Assembly (NCBI GenBank): GCA_030067055.1 | Contig: JASJAL010000096.1 | Coordinates: 1 to 7,781 of the forward strand | Direction of reading: 5' to 3' | DNA length: 7,781 bases | Source: Kiloniellales bacterium | GTDB lineage: Bacteria; Pseudomonadota; Alphaproteobacteria; Kiloniellales; JAKSBE01 | Shown here: positions 1-5,403 of the stretch, piece by piece | Layout: each line of letters opens with the position of its first letter | How positions within the stretch are numbered: position 1 is the stretch's first letter | Position numbers and translations under genes: made by a program | The notes under the pieces: model-generated | Databases searched by the model: none | Seen by the model: the letters and a program-made list of their open reading frames with translations, nothing else | Told to the model about the DNA's origin: nothing

Positions 1-1
1 G

Positions 2-565
2 TCGGAGCCGCCGCTGTTGCGCCTGGAGCGCGGCGCGGTGCCGCTCTTCGGCACCTGCGGTTATGGTATCCACGTCAACGGCTTCGTCCGCCGGGACGAC
101 GGCCTGCACCTCTGGGTCGGGCGGCGCGCGATGGACAAGGCGACGGCGCCGGGCAAGCTCGACCACATCGTCGCCGGCGGCCAGCCCTACGGTCTTTCCC
201 TGCTGGAGAACCTGATCAAGGAAAGCGCGGAGGAGGCCTCGATCCCGGCGGAGCTGGCGGCCCGGGGGCGGCCGGTCGGCGCGGTCTCTTACATCACCGA
301 GATGGCAGAGGGCCTGCGCCACGACCTGCTCTACTGCTACGACCTGGAGCTGCCCGCCGACTTCGAGCCGGTCTGCAGCGACGGCGAGGTCGAAGAATTC
401 TTTCTCTGGCCGCTCGCCAAGGTGCTGGAGGTCCTGGAGGCCGGCGACGACTTCAAGTTCAACGTCGCCCTGGTCAACATCGACTTCCTGATCCGCCACG
501 GTGTGATCGGCCCCGAACGGTCCGACTACCCGGCCCTGGTCCACGGTCTGCGGCTGCCGGGCTGA
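2..565 (+). CDS. Nudix hydrolase, DUF4743/thiamine-pyrophosphokinase-like type (5' end missing)
   Basis: The reading frame is open from the left edge (tcg gag ccg ccg ctg ttg...), so the visible 187 residues are the C-terminal part of a longer protein. The TTG at 17 is probably only an internal Leu codon. The fold is a Nudix domain: strands around GYGIHVNGFVRR and LHLWVGRR, then KLDHIVAGG leading into the Nudix helix. In that helix the metal-binding core KESAEE is kept (E74, E77, E78 of the visible fragment), but the usual upstream Glu is Leu and the final Gly is Ser. This GLS...KE..EEAS form is what I recall from the DUF4743 Nudix family, whose members carry an N-terminal domain of roughly 100 residues, here outside the window. 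The family would hydrolyse a nucleoside-diphosphate-linked or thiamine-diphosphate-like compound in the cytoplasm; the substrate is unknown. It ends 86 bases before the next gene on the same strand, with no obvious functional link. Confidence 0.85.
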   Translation, partial: SEPPLLRLERGAVPLFGTCGYGIHVNGFVRRDDGLHLWVGRRAMDKATAPGKLDHIVAGGQPYGLSLLENLIKESAEEASIPAELAARGRPVGAVSYITEMAEGLRHDLLYCYDLELPADFEPVCSDGEVEEFFLWPLAKVLEVLEAGDDFKFNVALVNIDFLIRHGVIGPERSDYPALVHGLRLPG

Positions 566-651
566 GCCTTCGCGCAGGTCGAGGCTGCAGTCGATTGCGT
601 CTGTGCTATCCTAACGTGGCCCTGTTGCAACGATGCTGCACGGTGGGGGAC
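566..651. other. Gap upstream of the TauD-like gene
   Basis: This 86-base gap follows the Nudix stop. It contains a perfect 8-base palindrome, GTTGCAAC (624-631), 20 bases before the ATG at 652, and a TATCCT at 607-612 that could serve as a -10 box but lacks a clear -35. Placement would suit an operator, but the match is too short to assert. No terminator-like hairpin with a T-run follows the Nudix gene. Confidence 0.35.
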
Positions 652-1533
652 ATGATCGCTGTGCACAGCCTTTCGGAGGCTCTCGGCGGCGAAATCCGCG
701 AGCTCGACCTCGCCGCACTGGAGGGCGACGAGGCGGTCGAGGCTTTGCTCTCCGCCTTCTTCGCCCATCAGGTCATTGTCGTGCGGAATCAATCGTTGGC
801 GCCCGGAGATTTCGCCCGCTTCGCCCGTCTGTTCGGTCGGCCGCAACCGCACATCCTCCGACAGCTGCGCCATCCGGAGCATCCCGAAATCCTGCCGCTG
901 TCCAACGTCTTCAAGGACGGCGAGCCGATCGGCGTCTACGACGGTGCGGCCTACTGGCACACGGACATGTCCTATGAGGAAGAGCCGGGAAGCGTCACCC
1001 TGGTCCATTCGCTCCAGGCGCCGGAGGAGGGCGGTGAGACCTGTTTCGCGAACATGTACCGGGCTTACGAGACGCTGCCGGACGCGACCAAGCGGAAGAT
1101 CGACAGCCTGACCGTCCTGCATCACTACGGCAATCGCGCAGACCTCGAGGAGTCCTCGCGGACCTCGGCGTCGCCCTTGAGCGAGGATCAGAAGAAGCAG
1201 GTGAAGAACGTCTACCACCCGCTCGTCAAGCGCCACCCCGTGACCGGGCGCAAGGCTCTCTACGGGGTTTCGGGGAGTTCCTTCGGCATTGTCGGCATGC
1301 CGGACGACGAGGCGATCGCTATGCTGGACGATCTGAAGGCGTACGCGACCCAGCCGGCCTTCGTCTATCGGCATCGCTATGCGGTCGGCGACGTCGTCGC
1401 CTGGGACAACTTCTCGACCCTCCACTCCGCGACCCTGATTCCGCCGGCGACCGGGCCCCGCGACACCCGGCTGCTCCACCGGATCAGCGTGAAGGGCGAG
1501 CCGGTCGTCCGGCCGCAAATCCGACTCGACTAG
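652..1533 (+). CDS. TauD/TfdA-family Fe(II)/2-oxoglutarate-dependent dioxygenase
   Basis: The 293-residue protein has the length and motif order of the TauD/TfdA family (TauD about 283). The N-terminal LGGEIRELDL matches the family's G-x-x-I-x-x-x-DL opening. The iron ligands are H103 and D105 in YWHTDMSY and H258 in FSTLHSAT. R273 and R277 (TRLLHRISVKG) have the R-x3-R spacing of TauD R266/R270, which bind 2-oxoglutarate. Such cytoplasmic enzymes couple decarboxylation of 2-oxoglutarate to hydroxylation, often releasing sulfite, phenol or an aldehyde from sulfonates, aryloxy acids or similar substrates. The substrate here cannot be read from sequence. I chose the ATG at 652, where MIAVHSLSEALGG begins the conserved fold and a G-rich run (642-650) sits just upstream, over an in-frame TTG at 595 that adds 19 residues unlike the family. 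It converges on dctM, sharing CTAG as the two stop codons, which suggests the TRAP system may supply its substrate. Confidence 0.9.
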   Translation: MIAVHSLSEALGGEIRELDLAALEGDEAVEALLSAFFAHQVIVVRNQSLAPGDFARFARLFGRPQPHILRQLRHPEHPEILPLSNVFKDGEPIGVYDGAAYWHTDMSYEEEPGSVTLVHSLQAPEEGGETCFANMYRAYETLPDATKRKIDSLTVLHHYGNRADLEESSRTSASPLSEDQKKQVKNVYHPLVKRHPVTGRKALYGVSGSSFGIVGMPDDEAIAMLDDLKAYATQPAFVYRHRYAVGDVVAWDNFSTLHSATLIPPATGPRDTRLLHRISVKGEPVVRPQIRLD

Positions 1534-2834
1534 CTGACGAACCTGGGCAGGATCCAGCGCGGCAAGGCCAGGATCACCTCGGGCAAGAGGATCACGAAGG
1601 TCAGCACCAGAACCATCGGTATCAGGATGATCGCCACGTCGCGCAGTGCAGCGACGACCTTGATCTGTCCGATCGAGCAGGCGATCAGCAGACAGAGGCC
1701 GTAGGGCGGGGTCACCAGGCCGAAGGCCAGCGAGATGATGCCGATCATCGCGAAGTGAATCGGGTGGATGCCGGCGGCCTCGGCGACCGGCCACAACACG
1801 GTGCCCAGGATAATGATCGCCGGGATGGCGTCGATGAACATGCCGATCACCAGAAAGGCGGCGGCGACCATGAAGCCGGTGCCGACCGGCCCGAGGCCCC
1901 AGGCCGCCAGCTCGGCGACCATGGCCCTCGGCACCTGGAAATAGGCCAGCGCCCAGCCGAAGGCCGAGGCGGTGCCGATGCAGAAAAGCGAAATCGCCGC
2001 GAAGCGCGCCGAATCGTAGAGGACCTTCGGCAGCTCGGTAAGGGTGATCGAACGGTAGATCATCAGACCCAGGACCACCGAGTACATCACCGCGATCACC
2101 GAGGCTTCGGTGGGCGTGAAGAAGCCGCCGACGATTCCGCCGACGATGATCGCCGGGGTCATCAACGCAAGAAAGGCCTGGGCGAAGGCGCCCCCGAACT
2201 CCCGCAGCGAGGCGCGCCCGAAGACCGGATAGCCGTTGATCTTGGCGTAGATGTAGACCGTCGCCATGAGCGAGAACGCAATCAGCACCCCGGGCACCAC
2301 GCCGGCCAGGAACAGGCCGCCGATCGAGACCGTCATCAGCCCGCCCCAGACGACCATCAGGATGCTGGGCGGGATGATGACGCCCATGACCGAGGAGCAG
2401 GCGGTGATGGCGACCGAAAAGCTGGTGTCGTAGCCCTGTTTCTTCATCTGCGGAATCAGCAGCGAGCCGATGCCGGCGGCGTCCGCCGTCGAGGACCCCG
2501 ATATCCCCGCGAAGAGCATGGAGACCACAACGTTGATATGGCCCAGGCCGCCCGGAAGGTGACCGACCATGGCCCGCGACAAGGTGACCAGGCGCTCGGT
2601 TATGCCGGCCGTGTTCATCAGGTTCGCCGCGAGCAGGAAGAAGGGGACCGCGAGCAGAACGAAGGCGTTGTAAGACTTGAACATCTCGTTCAGCAACAGG
2701 ATCGGGGTCAGGCGATCGTCGATGAAGAAAACCGGAATGCATGCCAGGCCCAGCGCGAAGGAGACCGGGATGCGCAGGAAGATCAAGATCCCGAAGGTGG
2801 TGAACAGGATCGCGGCCACCTCGCCCGGGGTCAC
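1530..2834 (-). CDS. dctM: TRAP transporter large permease subunit, DctM type
   Basis: The 434-residue, very hydrophobic protein has the standard length and motifs of the DctM large subunit (IT superfamily), the ion-coupled transport channel in the inner membrane. Visible hallmarks in order: AVPFFLLAANLMN (62-74), GHINVVVSMLFAGISGSSTADAAG (98-121, first hairpin loop, with the GSSTAD region implicated in Na+ and substrate handling in the family), SSVMGVIIPPSI (147-158), GGFFTPTEASV (236-246), GMFIDAIPAI (331-340) and FGLVTPPYGL (371-380, second hairpin). About a dozen membrane segments are expected. The start is GTG, overlapping the dctQ stop as GTGA (2831-2834). There is no good SD, so translation is probably coupled to dctQ. 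It is the last gene of dctP-dctQ-dctM. Its stop lies inside the shared CTAG with the convergent dioxygenase gene, so no room remains for a dedicated terminator between them. Confidence 0.96.
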   Translation of the reverse strand: MTPGEVAAILFTTFGILIFLRIPVSFALGLACIPVFFIDDRLTPILLLNEMFKSYNAFVLLAVPFFLLAANLMNTAGITERLVTLSRAMVGHLPGGLGHINVVVSMLFAGISGSSTADAAGIGSLLIPQMKKQGYDTSFSVAITACSSVMGVIIPPSILMVVWGGLMTVSIGGLFLAGVVPGVLIAFSLMATVYIYAKINGYPVFGRASLREFGGAFAQAFLALMTPAIIVGGIVGGFFTPTEASVIAVMYSVVLGLMIYRSITLTELPKVLYDSARFAAISLFCIGTASAFGWALAYFQVPRAMVAELAAWGLGPVGTGFMVAAAFLVIGMFIDAIPAIIILGTVLWPVAEAAGIHPIHFAMIGIISLAFGLVTPPYGLCLLIACSIGQIKVVAALRDVAIILIPMVLVLTFVILLPEVILALPRWILPRFVS

Positions 2835-3358
2835 GGCCGCTCGCCCCGGTACAAGAGCCTGAAATCCTCGATCAACTTTTCACCCAGAAAGGCCAACCAG
2901 GTGAGCCCGGCCAGGGGCCAGGCAATATAGATCGTCAGCAGCGGCAGGCCGGCGAGTTCCGAGGTCTGCTGCGCCCCGAATCTGGCGAAGTCGTAGCCGT
3001 AGGTCACGAAGATCAGGGCGACCAGCAGCATCGCCACGTGTACGAGGATCCTGTGTCCGGCCGCGAGCCGCCGCGAGCGGAAGGCCGGCAGCACGTCGAC
3101 GTCGAAGTGGGTGCCGTCGCGGACCGCGATCATGGCGCCGATCATCACGATCCACATGAAGCAGAAGCGTGCGACCTCCTCGGTCCAGATGTAGCGGGGG
3201 ATCAGGCCGGTGTAGCGAGAGAAGATCTGCAAAGCCACGGGCACGATCAGCAAGGCCATCAGCAGCGTCATCGCCACCTGAAGGACCCGATAGTAGCCGT
3301 TGAGAATCTTCTTCATCGCCGAAGACGTGCTGCTGGCAGGAAGTCTGGCGGCAGGCAT
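2831..3358 (-). CDS. dctQ: TRAP transporter small permease subunit, DctQ type
   Basis: This is the 175-residue small membrane subunit, which pairs with DctM in the inner membrane and helps form the binding-protein docking scaffold. Four hydrophobic segments lie at about 26-48, 62-79, 103-121 and 139-158. The family signature is clear: IWTEEVARFCFMW (57-69), then IGAMIAVRDGTHFDVD (73-88). The start is uncertain. The ATG at 3358 has GGAG 3 bases upstream, but both sit in the right arm of a strong inverted repeat. The ATG at 3316 gives MKKILNGYYRVLQ, a more typical DctQ N-terminus of 161 residues, but lacks an SD. I report the longer form with that caveat. It overlaps dctM by 4 bases and follows dctP after a 63-base gap, the normal P-Q-M order. 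No charged or truncated membrane segment stands out. Confidence 0.94.
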   Translation of the reverse strand: MPAARLPASSTSSAMKKILNGYYRVLQVAMTLLMALLIVPVALQIFSRYTGLIPRYIWTEEVARFCFMWIVMIGAMIAVRDGTHFDVDVLPAFRSRRLAAGHRILVHVAMLLVALIFVTYGYDFARFGAQQTSELAGLPLLTIYIAWPLAGLTWLAFLGEKLIEDFRLLYRGERP

Positions 3359-3391
3359 CGGCTCCGGGGGCGACGCGCTCCCGGAGCCGAT
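3357..3391 (-). promoter_or_regulatory. Strong stem-loop in the dctP-dctQ gap covering the dctQ start
   Basis: Positions 3357-3368 (ATCGGCTCCGGG) and 3380-3391 (CCCGGAGCCGAT) form a perfect 12-bp inverted repeat. A G-T pair plus two more pairs can extend it inward, leaving a 5-base loop (3372-3376). In the minus-strand transcript the hairpin starts 30 bases after the dctP stop and its 3' arm contains GGAG and the first bases of the ATG at 3358. No T-run follows on either strand, so it is not a typical intrinsic terminator. Intercistronic hairpins after a binding-protein gene are a known way to give more binding protein than membrane subunits, through 3'-end protection or reduced downstream translation. 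That role here is inferred. A small second hairpin (3401-3405 with 3411-3415) sits between it and the dctP stop. Confidence 0.7.
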
Positions 3392-3421
3392 GTTACCTGA
3401 CCGCAGGAAATGCGGGTGGCG

Positions 3422-4426
3422 CTACTTAACGGCGTTTACGGTGTCGAGGACGCTCTCCGCGCCGAGTTCCTTCGCGTACTCGAGCTTCACCGGTTCGGCC
3501 AGCTCGAGCAGCTTCGCCCGATCGTTGAACGGATGGGTCTTGAGCTTGCCTTCCGATTCCATCCGCTGCAGCTTCGCCTCGTCCTCGCTGGACTCGATCT
3601 CGCGGCCGTGGGCGCCGGCTTCCTTGCCGGCCTTGAGGATCGCCGCCTGCAGATCCTCAGGCAGGCGCCGGAAGGTCTTGCCGCTAAAGGCGATTGGCCG
3701 AACGGTAATGGCATGCTGGGTCAGGGATATCTCCGGCCCGACCTCGTAGAACTTCATCTGCTCGATGCCCGCCGCCTCGTTCTCCGCCGCGTCGATCACG
3801 CCGGTTTGGATCGCCGTGTAGACTTCGCTGTAGGCAATTACCGTGGGCGCCGCGGTGATGGCGTCAAAAATGCGGGTCTGGATCGGCGCGCCCATCACCC
3901 GGATCGGCAGGCCCTTGAGATCCTCCATTGAGGTCACCGGCTTGTTGACGATCAGGTTGCGGGTGCCGCCGCCGGCGTAGCCGATCAGCATGACGTCCGC
4001 CGCCTTCGCGACGTCGTCGGCGATCGGCTGCAGCGCTTCACCGTCTAGCACCTTGTTCCAATGGTCCAGGTCCCGGAACAGGAACGGCATGTCCATCAAG
4101 GGCGCCTTCTTTGAGAAGGTCGACATGTGGGACGGTGCGACGATCGCGTAGTCGACGGAGATGCCCTGGCTCATGTAGGCGAAGTAGTCCTTCTCCAAGC
4201 CCAGCTCGCGATTGCGATGCAACACGAACTCGATCGGCTTGCCGTAGTACTGCTTCACCAGCTCCTCGAACTTGAGCAAGGTGCGGTTGAAGGCGTGTTT
4301 GTCGTCGAACTGCGTCGCGCCGTGCAGGGTGATATCCGCCGCCCAGGTCGACGGCGAAATCAGGCCAATTGCCAAGAGACCGGCAAGAGCAAGTCGGCCG
4401 ACTGAGGTCTTGAAAGCTTTCAACAT
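3422..4426 (-). CDS. dctP: TRAP transporter substrate-binding protein, DctP type
   Basis: This is the 334-residue periplasmic solute receptor of the TRAP system. The signal peptide is clear: positive start MLKAFKTSVGR, hydrophobic core LALAGLLAIGLIS, likely cleavage after STWA (residue 29 or 30). The mature part has DctP family motifs: PLMDMPFLFRD (109-119), GGGTRNLIVNKPV (152-164), MEDLKGLPIRVMGAP (167-181) with R176 at the position of the conserved carboxylate-binding Arg (SiaP R147), and SEVYTAIQTGVIDAAEN (200-216). The latter replaces the common DGQEN with DAAEN. The Arg suggests a ligand with a carboxylate or similar anion, but ligand identity cannot be read. I chose the ATG at 4426 because GGGAGG lies 7 bases upstream and a signal peptide starts there. 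The frame stays open to 4552 but the extra 42 residues would bury the signal peptide. It is first in the operon, with dctQ following after a hairpin. Confidence 0.95.
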   Translation of the reverse strand: MLKAFKTSVGRLALAGLLAIGLISPSTWAADITLHGATQFDDKHAFNRTLLKFEELVKQYYGKPIEFVLHRNRELGLEKDYFAYMSQGISVDYAIVAPSHMSTFSKKAPLMDMPFLFRDLDHWNKVLDGEALQPIADDVAKAADVMLIGYAGGGTRNLIVNKPVTSMEDLKGLPIRVMGAPIQTRIFDAITAAPTVIAYSEVYTAIQTGVIDAAENEAAGIEQMKFYEVGPEISLTQHAITVRPIAFSGKTFRRLPEDLQAAILKAGKEAGAHGREIESSEDEAKLQRMESEGKLKTHPFNDRAKLLELAEPVKLEYAKELGAESVLDTVNAVK

Positions 4427-4433
4427 CGAAGTG

Positions 4434-4439
4434 CCTCCC
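4434..4439 (-). promoter_or_regulatory. Ribosome-binding site of dctP
   Basis: The minus strand reads GGGAGG, then 7 bases, then the ATG at 4426. This strong SD fixes the start of dctP at the signal peptide and rules against the upstream in-frame starts. Confidence 0.85.
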
Positions 4440-4509
4440 GTTCGGTTTTGATTTTTCGCGGGATCCTTGTATCGACCCCTTTGGTTTGACTCTACGCTGG
4501 CTTGGCTTC

Positions 4510-4550
4510 GATCCGCAACACGGACCCGGGATTCCGTCGTCCAGCGGATC
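4510..4550. repeat. Nested inverted repeat in the divergent region
   Basis: An outer pair, GATCCGC (4510-4516) and GCGGATC (4544-4550), encloses an inner pair, ACGGA (4520-4524) and TCCGT (4533-4537), around an 8-base loop that contains CCCGGG. It could be a regulator operator or a structured leader, about 85-125 bases upstream of the dctP start. Short inverted repeats arise by chance in GC-rich DNA, so the functional call is weak. Confidence 0.4.
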
Positions 4551-4725
4551 ACAAAGCGACTTCCAGGTGAGAAGGTGCGGGCAGTGCCAACATCGGGATG
4601 AGTCGATTCCAGTGATTTCGGATGCGCGAGGAGTTGAGTCAGCGGCCATGACCGAGGTCAATTGCTGCTGCCCGAGATGGCGCCTACACTCGCGCAGATT
4701 CGACAGATTCCAGAGGCCTGCCCGA

Positions 4726-5364
4726 ATGTTCACCGAGACCAGACTCGTCAATCTCTTCCCGATCCCCATCTGGGTTCATCAGCTCGCGCCGGAACCGTCC
4801 GAGCGCATCAATCGATCGGCCTCGCAGGTCATCGAAGGCTTCAGGGCGGAGCTGTCCGGCCAGCCGCTCCAGTGGCAGACGCCGAACGACCTGCAGACGC
4901 GTCCCGAGTTCGAGGAGCTCAACGGTGTCATCAAGACGGCGACGAGCGGCATTCTCAAGCATCTGCAGGTCGAATACGGGTCCTTCGTGATCACCGGATG
5001 CTGGGCCAACATCCTGTCCACGGGCTCGCCGATCCATCCCCGCCACACGCACCCGAACAACTACCTGAGCGGAGTCTACTACGTGCAGGTGCCGGCCGGC
5101 GGCGACACCATCATGTTCCACGACCCCAAGCCGCAGACCAACATCATCTCGCCACGGGTGGCGGCGCCGAATGAGTACAACTCGCGCAACGGCACCCTGA
5201 TGATCCAGGAGGGCATGCTGGTCATGTTCCCGGCCTGGCTCGCGCATTCGGTCCCCGCGCCCCGGGGCGAGGGCGACCGCATCAGCATCAGCTTCAACAT
5301 CATGTTCGACAACTTCGCGCAGGAGATCAGCCGGCCGAAGTGGGAGCCGACCGGCAACCAATAA
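4726..5364 (+). CDS. Putative 2OG-Fe(II) oxygenase, TIGR02466 type
   Basis: The 212-residue protein matches in outline the TIGR02466 family of small double-stranded beta-helix oxygenases, a family of unknown substrate. It opens with NLFPIPIWVHQL (9-20), the family's typical start. The core has GCWANILSTGSPIHPRHTHP (91-110), NNYLSGVYYVQVP, IMFHDPKP (129-136) and EGMLVMFPAWLAHSVPAP (162-179), then DRISISFNIMF. Probable iron ligands are a His of HPRHTHP (H107 or H109), D133 and H174, with R185 likely holding the 2-oxoglutarate carboxylate. The exact ligands are inferred. I chose the ATG at 4726 (AGAGG 9 bases upstream; conserved sequence begins there). In-frame starts at 4648 and 4486 add Cys- and Arg-rich residues without family resemblance. 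It is divergent from dctP and convergent with the PhoD-like gene. It is unrelated in motif layout to the TauD-like enzyme at 652. Confidence 0.87.
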   Translation: MFTETRLVNLFPIPIWVHQLAPEPSERINRSASQVIEGFRAELSGQPLQWQTPNDLQTRPEFEELNGVIKTATSGILKHLQVEYGSFVITGCWANILSTGSPIHPRHTHPNNYLSGVYYVQVPAGGDTIMFHDPKPQTNIISPRVAAPNEYNSRNGTLMIQEGMLVMFPAWLAHSVPAPRGEGDRISISFNIMFDNFAQEISRPKWEPTGNQ

Positions 5365-5403
5365 TCTCCGGGACGGCAGCCTTTCCAGGATCGAGCGCCG
5401 GTC

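Larger units (their letters stand above)
4427..4725. other. Divergent intergenic region between dctP and the TIGR02466-like oxygenase
   Basis: These 299 bases must hold the promoters for both directions. The dctP-proximal part (4441-4490) is clearly more AT-rich than its surroundings (runs such as GATTTTTCG and TTGTATCGA), as expected of a promoter or regulator-binding zone. A nested inverted repeat lies at 4510-4550. A TTGACT at 4486-4491 resembles a -35 box for the plus strand but has no convincing -10 partner, so I do not call a promoter. The frame of the downstream oxygenase is open back to 4486, but that stretch encodes no recognisable domain. No regulator gene is in the window. Confidence 0.6.

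Noticed and set aside
526..2742. A 738-codon open frame on the minus strand across the TauD-like gene and much of dctM.
   Set aside because: Its translation is Arg-, Gly- and His-rich without any domain. It overlaps two genes with clear family motifs, as expected from GC-rich third positions leaving stop-free shadow frames.
1755..2930. A 391-codon open frame on the plus strand opposite dctM.
   Set aside because: The product is a low-complexity mixture of Arg, Asp, Gly, His and Gln, typical of the complement of a hydrophobic membrane-protein gene. dctM on the other strand is unambiguous.
4486..4514. TTGACT at 4486-4491 as the -35 box of a plus-strand promoter.
   Set aside because: At 17 bases the -10 position reads CGATCC, a poor match. 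A single hexamer is not enough for a promoter call.
4486..4725. An 80-codon in-frame extension at the 5' side of the TIGR02466-like gene, including an ATG at 4648 and a Cys-rich stretch.
   Set aside because: No conserved sequence or signal peptide is seen there, the GAGGAG before 4648 is 14 bases away, and the family's conserved N-terminus begins just after the ATG at 4726.
4038..4769. A 243-codon minus-strand frame overlapping dctP and the divergent region.
   Set aside because: It is a frame-shifted reading of dctP (its C-terminal part is an out-of-frame translation of that gene). The upstream part has no domain.
5350..5402. ACCGGC (5350-5355) and GCCGGT (5397-5402) as a bidirectional terminator between the convergent oxygenase and PhoD-like genes.
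   Set aside because: The arms are short, the loop is about 41 bases and no T-run follows on either strand.
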